NCBI GenBank assembly: GCA_963754265.1
Contig: CAVWFB010000009.1
Coordinates: 62,001 to 126,000, forward strand
Source of the DNA: AC-32 sp963754265
GTDB taxonomy: Bacteria; Actinomycetota; Thermoleophilia; Gaiellales; Gaiellaceae
Direction of reading: 5' to 3'
DNA length: 64,000 bases
The notes beneath the pieces were generated by a model. That model saw only the letters and a program-made list of their open reading frames with translations. It was not told the origin of the DNA and made no database searches. How positions within the stretch are numbered: position 1 is the first letter of the stretch; the number at the start of each line of letters is the position of its first letter. Positions 7,804 through 16,793 of the stretch are shown here, piece after piece. The position numbers and the translations under genes were made by a program.

Positions 7804-9699
7804 TCACTCGATTATCGAGCCGTCTTCCTCCATCACGCCCTCGGGGAACGCGACCACGAGCACCTCGCAGGGCGCCTTGCGCAGCACATATTCGACCGTG
7901 GGTGAGAAAAACCGCGCCTGGCGACGCCAGCGGGGCGAGGAGCCGCAGACGATCAGGTCGTTGCCGCGCTGCCTGGCCTCGTCGACGATCGCCTGGCCGA
8001 TCGAGCGGGCCCGGATCGTGACACCCCGCACCTGGACGCCGAGGTCGGAACCCAGGAGTGTCGCTTCGGCAAGCGAGGCCGCCGCACTCTCCTCTTGCTC
8101 GTCGAGATTCGCGTCGAGCGGGAGCTCGAGGGGCACGCGGATCACGTACATCGCCTCGACCTGGGCCCCGCGCTCGGCCGCCAGCTTCACCGCGGTCGCG
8201 ACCATCTCCTCGCCGATCGGACCGAGCTTCATCGGCACGAGGATGCTGCTGAACTCCGCTTCGGGCAGGTGCTCCGAGGGCCCCTCGACGTGCTCGAGCA
8301 GACCTTCGCCCCGCCCCTTGCGCACGAGGCCGTAGACGACGAGGCCGGCGAGGAGCCAGGCCGGGCCGCCGTAACGGGCGCCGGCGTGGGTGGCCATCGC
8401 GGCGACCCAGATCGCGAAGGTGGCGACCGAGCCGACGATTGCCGGGAGCGGGACCTCGACGCCGCGGACGCGAACGTTCGCCGGCGCCCGGTAAGGGCGC
8501 GGGAGCTCGGGCTCGCTGTAGCGGAGCCTGATCACGGCCAGCTGGGCCGCCGTGAACGCCGCCAGGACGCCGAAGCTGAAGAGGCTGGCGAGGAACGCCA
8601 CGTCGTCCTTGATGAACGAGGTGCCGATCATGAGCGCCGACGAGATGAGCGCCGCGGCGACGATCGCCTGCGGCGATACGAGCGTGCGCCGGTTCAAACG
8701 CCCGAACGCGCGCGGGAGCTGGCCGTGCTCGCCGAGCGAGCGGGCGAGGCGCGTGAAGCCCGACATCGAGGTCGTGACGGCGACCAGCAGGATGACCGCG
8801 CCCGTGAGACCGACGTACATGCGGAGCGCGGTGTCGAGACCGCCGGGGAGGTGGTTGCCGAGCTCGTCGACGATCCCCATCAGCGGCGCCCGCAGCCAGT
8901 CCGTTCCGAGCCCCGTCGTTCCTCCCCGCGCCGGGAAGGCCGAGAGCGCGACGAGCGCGATCGCGACGTAGATCACGACGACGAGGCCGATCCCGGAGAA
9001 GAGGCTGCGCGGGAGGTCGCGTCCCGGCTCCCTGGTCTCCTCTGCCAGGTTCGCAACGGTCTCGAGGCCGGTGTAGGCCAGCATCGCGAGCGGCAACGCG
9101 AAGGCGATCTGGTGCCAGGTGGGATGCGTGCCGATCGAGACCCCGTGCGTGAGCGCCTCGCCGGAGAAGAGGAACGCGAACCCGAGCACGACGAGCATCA
9201 GCTGAGTCACAAGGTCGAGGACCGCGACGACGATCCCGTAGCGGTAGAACGCGGAGCGCCGCACGAGCCGGAAGAGCGCGACGCCCATGATCACGCCGAC
9301 TCCGACGACCACGTCCCACGGGTTGTGCTCGAGCGACTCCCACTTCATGGCCGCTCCGAGGTAGTGCGGCACGAAGAGCGCCGAGAGCGCGATCACGATC
9401 AGGTAGTCGAGGAAGAGCGCCCAGCCCGTCAGGAAGCCGGCGAGGTCGTTGAAGGCGCGGCGGACGAAGGTGGCGGCGCCGCCGGTCTCCGGGATCGCGG
9501 TCGTGCCCTCGGCGTACGAGAGGGCGACGACCAGGAAGAGCGCCCCCACGAGCGCGAGCACCTCGGGCGTGAGACCGAGCGCGTGCAGGGCGATGATCCC
9601 GAGGGCGACGTAGATCGACGAGGCGATCTCGCCGTAGGCGACCGAGAAAAGGGCGGGCGCGTCGAGGACCCGCTGGAGCCCTGGAATCTTCCGCGCCAC
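7804..9699 (-). CDS. APC family permease with C-terminal UspA domain
   Basis: 631 residues. The first ~450 form about twelve helices of the amino acid-polyamine-organocation superfamily (start VAYGEIASSIYVALGI, then LSYAEGTTAIPETGGAATF, AYTGLETVANLAEETREPGR). The last ~150 residues are a universal-stress-protein domain (SSILVPMKLGPIGEEMVATA...LIVCGSSPRWRRQARFF...APCEVLVVAF). The substrate may be an amino acid. Because two TrkA-type genes follow directly, potassium transport in the manner of KimA-like APC proteins is a speculative alternative. A close paralogue lies upstream at 9896-11788. No ribosome site decides the start; the ATG at 9699 gives the family N-terminus. Confidence 0.88.
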   Translation of the reverse strand: MARKIPGLQRVLDAPALFSVAYGEIASSIYVALGIIALHALGLTPEVLALVGALFLVVALSYAEGTTAIPETGGAATFVRRAFNDLAGFLTGWALFLDYLIVIALSALFVPHYLGAAMKWESLEHNPWDVVVGVGVIMGVALFRLVRRSAFYRYGIVVAVLDLVTQLMLVVLGFAFLFSGEALTHGVSIGTHPTWHQIAFALPLAMLAYTGLETVANLAEETREPGRDLPRSLFSGIGLVVVIYVAIALVALSAFPARGGTTGLGTDWLRAPLMGIVDELGNHLPGGLDTALRMYVGLTGAVILLVAVTTSMSGFTRLARSLGEHGQLPRAFGRLNRRTLVSPQAIVAAALISSALMIGTSFIKDDVAFLASLFSFGVLAAFTAAQLAVIRLRYSEPELPRPYRAPANVRVRGVEVPLPAIVGSVATFAIWVAAMATHAGARYGGPAWLLAGLVVYGLVRKGRGEGLLEHVEGPSEHLPEAEFSSILVPMKLGPIGEEMVATAVKLAAERGAQVEAMYVIRVPLELPLDANLDEQEESAAASLAEATLLGSDLGVQVRGVTIRARSIGQAIVDEARQRGNDLIVCGSSPRWRRQARFFSPTVEYVLRKAPCEVLVVAFPEGVMEEDGSIIE

Positions 9700-9725
9700 G
9701 ACCGGAGGTTACTCCCGGGGGTGGT

Positions 9726-9899
9726 CTACGACCTGCGTCGGTAGAGCAGGTAGAGGCGTCCTGCGCCGAGGCCGATGAAGAGCGCGCCGATCAGGTAGCC
9801 CACACCACCGCCCTGCCGTGCCGTCTGGACGATGAGCGCGATCCCGAGGCCGATCGCGACGACCCCGAAGATCGTCACGAGCGAGCGGTAGGAGCTCAC
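9726..9899 (-). CDS. 57-residue two-helix membrane protein
   Basis: Small protein starting with GTG at 9899 that overlaps the stop of the upstream APC-UspA gene (GTGA). Two hydrophobic helices (LVTIFGVVAIGLGIALIVQT and GYLIGALFIGLGAGRLYLLY) flank a short glycine-rich loop, ending in YRRRS. I do not recognise a named family. Position between two APC-UspA paralogues suggests a small accessory subunit of the upstream permease, by inference only. Confidence 0.7.
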   Translation of the reverse strand: MSSYRSLVTIFGVVAIGLGIALIVQTARQGGGVGYLIGALFIGLGAGRLYLLYRRRS

Positions 9900-11788
9900 G
9901 CGGCCCTCGGGGCGGCCGCGACCATCACGCGGCACGGCGCGTTCTTGAGCACGAAGTCGACGGTGTCGCCGAAGATCTTCCCGCTCCGGCGACGGATGTC
10001 GCGCCGCGGGGAGCCCATCACGATGATCTCGCTGTTGCGCAGGTCGGCCTCGTCGACGATCGCGCGGCCTGCGCGACGCGCGCGGACGAGACGGCCGACG
10101 ACGTCGACGCCGTAGGCGTCCCCGATCGCGCGGGCCTCGTCGAGCAGATCGTGAGCCCGCAGCTCCACCTCCTCGGGCAGCGGAGCGTCGAGCGGGAGCT
10201 CGAGCGGCACCTCGAGCACCGTCACGGCGGCGATCGTCGCGCCGCGCTCGGTGGCGAGGCGGCAGGCCAGGTCGACCGCCTCCTCGGACTCCCGCCGGTG
10301 CACGATCGGGACGAGCACGTTGCGGTACTCGAGCGCCACCCCGGGGCCGATCGGGATCGGCGCCCGCACCGTCTCGCTCAACGGCACGTGCAGCCGCCGC
10401 CGGTAGATGGCGTAGGTGATGAACCCGGCGGCGAGCCACCCGAGGCCCGCCCAGCGCGTCGCCTCCTCCTGCACGACCACCACCAGCCACGAGAGGCCGG
10501 TCCCGAGCCCGCCGAAGACCGCGAACAGCGGCCAGTCGACGCCCCGCCAGCGCAGGTTCGGCCGGGCCCGGTAGATGAGCTCCGCGTCGCGGTCCTTGTA
10601 GCGCAGCGCCACGATCGAGGCGTGCGCGATCGTGAACGAGAGCATCGCGCCGAACGAGTACATCGTCCCGAGAAAGGCCGTCTTGCCCGGGAGCAGCACG
10701 ATCATCGGGATCACGCCGGCGAAGAAGAGCAGCGAGATGTACGGCGTCTTGAACTTGCGGTGCAGCCGCCGGAAGACCTCGGGCAGCTGTCGGTGGCTCG
10801 CCATCGCGTAGGTGATGCGCGAGGCCCCGATCACGCCGGCGTTCGTGGCGATGAAGAGGATCGTCGCCGCCAGGATGCCCACGTAGATCTTCATCGCGCT
10901 GAGGACGGCGCCGTGCAAGCCGAGGTTCTCGACGAGCCCGAGCACGGGGTCGTTCGAGAAGCCCTCCGGCGGCCCCACGCCGAGCAGCGTCTGGTAGCTC
11001 CCGTCGGGGTTCTGGGTGACGGGCAGCGCCGAGAGCGCGATCCACGGGAGCGTGAAGTAGATGACGAAGACCGCGATCGCGACGAGCCTGATCGAGCGCG
11101 GGATGTTCTTGACGGGGTCGCGGGCCTCTTCGGCGAGGTTCGAGACGGTCTCGATCCCGGTGTAGGCGATCATCGCGACCGGGATCGCGAGGAAGAAGTT
11201 CTGCCAGGTCGGCGCAACGCCGAAGTGGACGTTCGAGGACAGGATGTGTGGGCTGAAGATGAGCGCGAAGCCCACGATCACGAGCAGCACCTGCGTCGCG
11301 AAGTCGACGAGCGCGAGTCCGATGTTGACGCGCGCCGACTCCTGAATGCCGACGATGTTCAAGGTGACGAGCAGGACGATCACGATTCCGCCGCCGACGA
11401 TGTCCCAAGGGTTCTCCCGCAAGGGCCCCCAGAAGATCGACAGGTAATGCGGCACGAAGAACGCCGAGATGGCGATCGTGATGATGTAGTTGAGCATCTG
11501 CGCCCAGGCGGCTCCGAAGGAGACGAGCTCGTTGAAGGCGTGGCGCGCGAAGCTCGACGAGCCGCCCGCCTCCGGATAGCGGACCGTCCCTTCCGCGTAG
11601 GTCGCGGCGGTGGCCGCGAAGATGACGCCCGCGATCACGAAGACGATGGGCGTCAGCCCGAGCGCGAAGACGGCAGTGACGCCGAGCGCGTAGTAGATCG
11701 ACGAGCCGACGTTGCCGTAAGCCGTCGAGAACAGCGCCGGCGTCCCGAGGACCCGCTCGAGTCGCTGCTGCCGCCGCCGTCGTGACAT
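9896..11788 (-). CDS. APC family permease with C-terminal UspA domain (second paralogue)
   Basis: 630 residues with the same architecture as the 7804-9699 gene: APC transporter core (STAYGNVGSSIYYALGVTAV, TYAEGTVRYPEAGGSSSF, AYTGIETVSNLAEEARDP) and a UspA domain from about residue 490 (RNVLVPIVHRRESEEAVDLA...IIVMGSPRRD...SGKIFGDTVDFVL). The UspA ligand loop GSPRRD...SGKIFG retains more of the family nucleotide-binding glycines than the other copy. Gene duplication is evident from matching layout and motifs. It begins with ATG at 11788 preceded by a very basic N-terminus (MSRRRRQQRLERVLG), 28 bases downstream of hppA. Confidence 0.88.
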   Translation of the reverse strand: MSRRRRQQRLERVLGTPALFSTAYGNVGSSIYYALGVTAVFALGLTPIVFVIAGVIFAATAATYAEGTVRYPEAGGSSSFARHAFNELVSFGAAWAQMLNYIITIAISAFFVPHYLSIFWGPLRENPWDIVGGGIVIVLLVTLNIVGIQESARVNIGLALVDFATQVLLVIVGFALIFSPHILSSNVHFGVAPTWQNFFLAIPVAMIAYTGIETVSNLAEEARDPVKNIPRSIRLVAIAVFVIYFTLPWIALSALPVTQNPDGSYQTLLGVGPPEGFSNDPVLGLVENLGLHGAVLSAMKIYVGILAATILFIATNAGVIGASRITYAMASHRQLPEVFRRLHRKFKTPYISLLFFAGVIPMIVLLPGKTAFLGTMYSFGAMLSFTIAHASIVALRYKDRDAELIYRARPNLRWRGVDWPLFAVFGGLGTGLSWLVVVVQEEATRWAGLGWLAAGFITYAIYRRRLHVPLSETVRAPIPIGPGVALEYRNVLVPIVHRRESEEAVDLACRLATERGATIAAVTVLEVPLELPLDAPLPEEVELRAHDLLDEARAIGDAYGVDVVGRLVRARRAGRAIVDEADLRNSEIIVMGSPRRDIRRRSGKIFGDTVDFVLKNAPCRVMVAAAPRAA

Positions 11789-11816
11789 TAGGCGCGGACT
11801 CTAGGCCCGGTGGCGG

Positions 11817-13859
11817 CTAGCCGTGAATGGAAACGATGAGCGGGATGATCAGAATCGCAACGAGGTTCGTGATCTTGATCATCGGGTTGATCGCCGGGCC
11901 CGCCGTGTCCTTGTAGGGATCGCCCACGGTGTCGCCCGTGACGGCGGCTGCGTGGGCCTCGGAGCCCTTGCCGCCGAAGGCGCCGTCCTCGATCAGCTTC
12001 TTGGCGTTGTCCCAGGCCCCACCGCCCGAGGTCATCGAGATCGCCAGGAAGAGGCCCGTCACGATCGTGCCGATCAGGAGGCCGCCGAGTAGCTTCGCGT
12101 TGATCAGGCCCGCGACGATCGGGAAGACGATCGGGATCAGCGCCGGCACCATCATGCTCTTGATCGCCGAGCCGGTGACGATGTCGATCGCCACGCCGTA
12201 CTCGGGACGCGCCGTCCCCTCCATGATCCCGGGGATCTCGCGGAACTGGCGTCGGACCTCGGTCACGACCTGGCCCCCGACCCGCCCGACCGCCTCCATC
12301 GCCTGCGAGGCGAACAGGAACGGCATCAGGCCGCCGACGAAGAGGCCGGCGATCACCCACGCGTCCTCGAGCTGGAAGACCTGCTGGAAGTTTTCAGCCG
12401 CCAGGCCGTTCGTGTAGCTGTCGAAGAGGATGAGCGCCGCGAGCGCCGCGGAGCCGATCGCGTAGCCCTTGGTCACGGCCTTGGTCGTGTTGCCTACGGC
12501 ATCGAGCGGGTCGGTGATCGCCCGCACCGACTCGTCGAGGTTGGCCATCTCGGCGATCCCGCCCGCGTTGTCGGTAACAGGGCCGTAGGCGTCGAGGGCG
12601 ACGATCAAGCCGGTCATCGAGAGCTGCGCCATCACGGCCACGCCGATGCCGTAGAGGCCGGCGAAGTGGTGGGCGACGAGGATGCCCGCCGCGATCACGA
12701 GCACCGGCAGCGCGGTCGCCTTCATGCCGACGGCGAGTCCCTCGATGATGTTCGTCGCGTGACCGGTGCGCGAGGCCGAGGCGATCTGCTTGACCGGGGA
12801 CCAGCGCGTGCCCGTGTAGAACTCGGTGATCGCGACCAGCAGGAAGGTGACGATCAGCCCGACGAGCGACGAGAGGTAGAGGTCCCAGAAGCTGAACCGG
12901 GACGAATCGTAGGCGAGCACGATCGGGATGAAGCCGAGCGCCGAGAGCCCCGTTGCCACCAGCACGGCCTTGTAGAGGGCGTTCATGATCGAGCCGTTGC
13001 GACCGACGCGGGCGAAGAACGTCCCGACCACGGAGGTCAGGATCGACATGCCGCCGATCGCGAGCGGGAACAGCTCGAGGTGCAGGCCCGGGAACGTCTG
13101 CGAGGCGAGCAGCATCACCGCGACCGCGGTGACGGCGTAGGTCTCGAACAGGTCGGCCGCCATCCCCGCGCAGTCGCCGACGTTGTCGCCGACGTTGTCC
13201 GCGATCACAGCAGGGTTGCGCGGGTCGTCCTCGGGGATTCCGGCCTCGATCTTCCCGACCAGGTCGGCCCCGACATCGGCGGCCTTGGTGTAGATGCCGC
13301 CGCCGAGCCGCGCGAAGACGGAGATCAGCGAGCCTCCGAAGGCGAGCCCGACGAGGTCGTTGATCGCCGAGGCGCTCGAGTGGTCGAGCCAGCCGGTGAG
13401 GATCCAGTAGTAGCCGGCGACACCGAGCAGGCCCAGGCCGACGACCAGCATGCCCGTGACCGAGCCGGCGCGGAAGGCGACGTTGAGCGCAGGCTTGAGG
13501 CCGCTCTTGGCGGCCTCGGCGGTGCGGACGTTGGAGCGCACGGCGACGTTCATGCCGATGAACCCTGCGGCCGCCGATAGCACGGCTCCGATCAGGAAGC
13601 CGACCGCGGTACCCCAGCCGAGCTCGTTGTAGAAGCCGATCAGCAGGAACGGGACGACGGCGACGATCGCGATTGTCTGGTACTGCCGCCGCAGGTAAGC
13701 CGCCGCGCCCTCCTGGATGGCGCGCGCGATCTCCTGCATCCGCTCGTCGCCGGCGGGCTGTCGAAGAAGCCAGAGGGTCAGCCCGATCCCGTACGCGATC
13801 GCAACCCCGGAGCAGACGAGGGCGAAGAGAACCGCGTGGTCACTGAAGAAGTCGATCAA
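11817..13859 (-). CDS. hppA: K+-independent membrane pyrophosphatase (H+-PPase)
   Basis: 680 residues and about sixteen helices. This enzyme hydrolyses pyrophosphate and pumps protons out of the cytosol. The substrate motif DVGADLVGKIEAGIPEDDPR lies near residues 195-214, followed by DNVGDNVGDCAG. Counting from the start gives Lys460 and Thr463 in GNTTKAVTKG. Lys/Thr at these places marks the K+-independent class (K+-dependent enzymes have Ala460 and Ala/Gly463), so proton pumping without potassium is predicted. The TTG at 13859 is supported by GGGAGG five bases upstream and by the usual N-terminus. A phosphofructokinase with PPi-type residues at 61168 suggests pyrophosphate matters in this cell. 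Confidence 0.95.
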   Translation of the reverse strand: MIDFFSDHAVLFALVCSGVAIAYGIGLTLWLLRQPAGDERMQEIARAIQEGAAAYLRRQYQTIAIVAVVPFLLIGFYNELGWGTAVGFLIGAVLSAAAGFIGMNVAVRSNVRTAEAAKSGLKPALNVAFRAGSVTGMLVVGLGLLGVAGYYWILTGWLDHSSASAINDLVGLAFGGSLISVFARLGGGIYTKAADVGADLVGKIEAGIPEDDPRNPAVIADNVGDNVGDCAGMAADLFETYAVTAVAVMLLASQTFPGLHLELFPLAIGGMSILTSVVGTFFARVGRNGSIMNALYKAVLVATGLSALGFIPIVLAYDSSRFSFWDLYLSSLVGLIVTFLLVAITEFYTGTRWSPVKQIASASRTGHATNIIEGLAVGMKATALPVLVIAAGILVAHHFAGLYGIGVAVMAQLSMTGLIVALDAYGPVTDNAGGIAEMANLDESVRAITDPLDAVGNTTKAVTKGYAIGSAALAALILFDSYTNGLAAENFQQVFQLEDAWVIAGLFVGGLMPFLFASQAMEAVGRVGGQVVTEVRRQFREIPGIMEGTARPEYGVAIDIVTGSAIKSMMVPALIPIVFPIVAGLINAKLLGGLLIGTIVTGLFLAISMTSGGGAWDNAKKLIEDGAFGGKGSEAHAAAVTGDTVGDPYKDTAGPAINPMIKITNLVAILIIPLIVSIHG

Positions 13860-13925
13860 GGCGCCTCCCTACAAGACGTGCGCCGAGACTCCCCGGCGCC
13901 GCGGTTTTCTATCACAGACAGCGGT

Positions 13926-14219
13926 TCAGGAAGGCGCGGGGTCTTCCGCCGCGGCGGCGTAGGCGAGCTGGAGGTTCGCGAGCACCTGCCCGAAGTCGCG
14001 CAGTGCGTCGTCGGGCACCGAGCCTTCGAGCACCGGCACGAGCACGCGGAGGGCCTCGATCGCCAGCCTCGCCTGCTCAAGATCCTTGGTCTCCCCGCTC
14101 AGCCGGTGGTACCCGAGCGAGGAGACGGAATAGAGGGTCTGCAACAGGAGATCGGCGACCTTCAGCTTCGCGAGCTCGGCCTGGAGCTCCTCGATCAGCT
14201 TCTGCTCGTCCTCAGCCAC
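13926..14219 (-). CDS. small helical protein of unknown function
   Basis: 97 residues, almost entirely helical. A charged coiled-coil start (EQKLIEELQAELAKLKVADL) is followed by LLLQTLYSVSSLGYHRL and a longer amphipathic helix (LEQARLAIEALRVLVPVLEG). It resembles the short DUF1844-like proteins of actinobacteria by general layout, but that match is only a guess. GTG at 14219 directly abuts the stop of the upstream GCS2 ligase gene, so the two are probably co-transcribed. Confidence 0.75.
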   Translation of the reverse strand: MAEDEQKLIEELQAELAKLKVADLLLQTLYSVSSLGYHRLSGETKDLEQARLAIEALRVLVPVLEGSVPDDALRDFGQVLANLQLAYAAAAEDPAPS

Positions 14220-15470
14220 TTATGAGCCGTCCTCTTTCGATTCGGGTTCGATCGACTGGTCATCTCCGACGGACGCACGGGCAAAGCCCGCGCGTCCTGA
14301 GGGCGGCATCGAGAGCGACGCCGCGGGCTCCTTGGGTCGGACCTGCTCCGCGTAGATCTCCTCGAGAGTGGCTCCCGCTGCATGCCTCGCGATCTGCCGC
14401 TCCGCCGCGTTGGCGGACGGGATCGCCAGGTGCGAGGCAAACCCGAGCTCTTCGGCGACCGGCAAGACCCATTCGACGAGCCGCTCGAGGTGCGCGCGGG
14501 TGGGCTGGACCTCACCGCCCGCAAGATCTATGAACTCGCCCGAGAGGCCGTACCTGATCGCGCGCCAGAGGTTTTCCTCGATCAGCCGGTGCGGGAACGA
14601 CGGCAGCGGCTCGCCCTCGTCGACGGCGCGGGCGATCCGGGCGGTTAGCGCGTAGCAGAGCGCTGCCAGCGCACGGGCCTCGCCGAGGTCCGGCTGGGCG
14701 TCGCAGATCCGGATCTCGACGGTGGGAAACGCGAGGTGCGGCCGCACGCTCCACCAGATCTGCGTGTGCTCGTCGATCGAGCGCGCCTCGTAGAGAAAGC
14801 GCACGTATTGCTCGAAGCCGTCCCAGCCGTCGTACGGGTCAGGCACCCCGCAGCGCGGGAACATCCGGGTGAAGATCTGGGTACGGACCGAGTGCAGGCC
14901 TGTGTCGACGTTCTCGAGGAACGGCGAGCTGCAGGACACGGCCAGCAGCTCGGGTAGGAAGTTGCGCAGCCCGTTGCACACCGCGATGGCGCGGTCTGGT
15001 CCGTTGATCGCCACGTGGACGTGGAGGCCGAAGCTGTTGTTGCGCCAGACGACGTAGCGCAGGAGCTCGTCGTTGCGGCGGTAGTGGGGGGTGTCGATGA
15101 TCCGCTGCTCCTGCCACGGGCTCCAGGGATGCGTGCCGGTCGCGCCGAGAGTGACGCCGATCGAGCGCGCCAGCTCGGCCAGCTGCGAGCGGCGCTCCCC
15201 CAGCCGCGTCGCGGCCTCGTCGAACTCGTCGCAGCGGCCGGTTCGCACCTCCACCTCGGAGGCGATGAGCTCACCGACGAGATGCTCCTCGAGCGGCGTC
15301 CCTCTGGCGGCTGCCTGGAGCTCCTCGAAGCGGTTCGTGAGCGAGAGCGTCTCGGGATCGAGGATCGCGAACTCCTCCTCGATCGCAAGCGTGAGGTCCT
15401 GCGCCTGCTCGTATTGCTCACGGGCGGTGCGGAGCTGCTCCTCCGGGCTGAGGCTCTGGGCGTCTCCCAC
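14220..15470 (-). CDS. carboxylate-amine ligase, glutamate-cysteine ligase 2 (YbdK) family
   Basis: 416 residues. GCS2-family ligases join an amino group to a glutamate side-chain carboxylate using ATP. Family motifs: LAIEEEFAILDPETL near residue 30, SEVEVRTGRC, LGATGTHPW, RYVVWRNNSFGLHVHVAI, the SSPFLENVDTGLHSVRT segment and PTVEIRICDAQPD. The start is GTG at 15470 without a clear ribosome site. The last ~20 codons contain a copy of a dispersed two-hairpin repeat (14245-14324), so the C-terminal stretch (GRAGFARASVGDDQ) is repeat-encoded and probably not part of the catalytic fold. The true amine substrate is unknown. Confidence 0.87.
   Translation of the reverse strand: MGDAQSLSPEEQLRTAREQYEQAQDLTLAIEEEFAILDPETLSLTNRFEELQAAARGTPLEEHLVGELIASEVEVRTGRCDEFDEAATRLGERRSQLAELARSIGVTLGATGTHPWSPWQEQRIIDTPHYRRNDELLRYVVWRNNSFGLHVHVAINGPDRAIAVCNGLRNFLPELLAVSCSSPFLENVDTGLHSVRTQIFTRMFPRCGVPDPYDGWDGFEQYVRFLYEARSIDEHTQIWWSVRPHLAFPTVEIRICDAQPDLGEARALAALCYALTARIARAVDEGEPLPSFPHRLIEENLWRAIRYGLSGEFIDLAGGEVQPTRAHLERLVEWVLPVAEELGFASHLAIPSANAAERQIARHAAGATLEEIYAEQVRPKEPAASLSMPPSGRAGFARASVGDDQSIEPESKEDGS
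14245..14324. repeat. two-hairpin dispersed repeat, copy 1 (inside GCS2 3' end)
   Basis: About 80 bases matching the intergenic copy at 55248-55322: GGTTCGA...GGTCAT, then hairpin one around the core CGGGCAAAGCCCG flanked by GACGGACG/CGTCCTGAG, then hairpin two GGCATCGAGAGCGACGCC. Here it is read in frame as the tail of the ligase. Confidence 0.75.
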
Positions 15471-15517
15471 GGGGGGGCTACATTAGAGACTCTCTCGGCA
15501 GCCGCGTCGGGCGCCGC

Positions 15518-16768
15518 CTAATCGGCGTGTTGGAAGGGTTGGAGCAGGCGATCCGCGACGCCCGCCCAGCTCCAGCGCGTGACCGCGGCCTGACGCGCCG
15601 CCTCGGCGATGGCCCCGTGCTCGCTGTCGGGCAAGGCCATCAGCTCGCGCAACCTCGCGCGGAGGTCGTCCGCGTCGCCCTTCGCGAAGCTCGCCAGGTG
15701 CCGGTACTCGGGCGGGTACTCGGCCTCGAGCCCCTCGGCGATCTCGCGCAGGCCCGAATGGCGTGCGACGAGCGGCGGCGAGCCTGCGGCGGCGGCCTCC
15801 GCCGCGACCATCCCGAACGCCTCCGGGAAGATCGACGGCACCACGCTCACGTCCGCAAGTGGTAGGAGCTGGACGAGGTGCCGGTGCTCGAGCGCGCCGG
15901 TGAAGAGCGTGTCGGGCCCGGCGAGCGCCTCGAGCTCCTCGCGGTAGTCGCCGAACCCGACGATCACCGCGCGGGCGTCGAGCTCCCGGAGCGCCTCCAG
16001 CAGCAGGTGGACGCCCTTGTTGTAGAGGAGCTTCCCGAAGTAGACGACGGTGGGCTGCTCGCCTGCGAGGAACGCGGCGAGCCGCTCGGCGTTGCCCTCG
16101 TCCGGGATTCGCTCGTTGGCGTTCCCCGGGTTCGGCGGGTCGCGGCGCGCCTCCTCGAGGAGCCCCTGGAGCGCCTCGTCGCGCGGCCGGGGACGGAACT
16201 CCTCGACGTCGACTCCCGGCGGTACTTCGTGGACGCGCTCGACGTGACCAACGACCTCCTCGAGGACCCCTCGGATGTGCTCGGAGCCGACGAAGACCGC
16301 CGCGGCCCCCGCGAGCGCCTCCCTCCCCCACGCCTGCAGCTCCGGGTTTCCGCGCATCGAGTATTCGAGCTCGGAGCCGTGGGCCTTGACCGCGTAGGTC
16401 GCGCCCGCCGCCGCGCCGACCGGGCCACCCAGCAGCACGTGGTTGGCGAAGACGAGGTCGGCCGGGAGCAGCTCCCGCACGGCCGCCGCGTTCTGCTCGA
16501 CGTATCGCTCCCGCTCCTCGCGCGTCAGCTCCTGGAGCAGGCGCGGCTCGTGGCCCTCGTAGCGGTCGAGCACGAACGTCGGCAGCGGACCGACCAGCTG
16601 CGGGCGCACGGTTTCGGCGGCACCGAGGTCGTACTGCTCGGGGTCCGGCTCCTGGGAGACGACGACCACGTCGTGCCCGGCGTTGCTCCACTCGCGCGCG
16701 AGCGCGCGCGTGTAGACATTCGAGCCGGTGCCCCCGAGCAGGTAGCCGTGCCAGAGCACGATTCTCAT
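15518..16768 (-). CDS. GT4-type glycosyltransferase
   Basis: 416 residues with the two Rossmann halves of GT-B enzymes. Start MRIVLWHGYLLGGTGSNVYT carries the glycine-rich acceptor loop; YAVKAHGSELEYSMRG and VPPGVDVEEFRPRP are typical of GT4; the C-terminal half has YFGKLLYNKGVHLLLEAL and the donor-site SIFPEAFGMVAAEAAAAGSP. It should transfer a sugar from a nucleotide donor in the cytosol; the acceptor is unknown. Compared with usual GT4 proteins there is an acidic insert near residues 210-230 (PPNPGNANERIPDEGNAERL). A GGGGAACC/GGTTCCCC palindrome occupies its ribosome-binding region, which may affect translation. Confidence 0.87.
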   Translation of the reverse strand: MRIVLWHGYLLGGTGSNVYTRALAREWSNAGHDVVVVSQEPDPEQYDLGAAETVRPQLVGPLPTFVLDRYEGHEPRLLQELTREERERYVEQNAAAVRELLPADLVFANHVLLGGPVGAAAGATYAVKAHGSELEYSMRGNPELQAWGREALAGAAAVFVGSEHIRGVLEEVVGHVERVHEVPPGVDVEEFRPRPRDEALQGLLEEARRDPPNPGNANERIPDEGNAERLAAFLAGEQPTVVYFGKLLYNKGVHLLLEALRELDARAVIVGFGDYREELEALAGPDTLFTGALEHRHLVQLLPLADVSVVPSIFPEAFGMVAAEAAAAGSPPLVARHSGLREIAEGLEAEYPPEYRHLASFAKGDADDLRARLRELMALPDSEHGAIAEAARQAAVTRWSWAGVADRLLQPFQHAD

Positions 16769-16788
16769 GGGGGAACCCCCGGTTCCCC
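16769..16788. repeat. GGGGAACC-type palindrome, copy A
   Basis: Near-perfect palindrome GGGGAACC-CCC-GGTTCCCC directly in front of the glycosyltransferase ATG. It shares its core with the longer 37-base copies at 17900-17936 and 60894-60930. Confidence 0.6.
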
Positions 16789-16793
16789 TGCGC

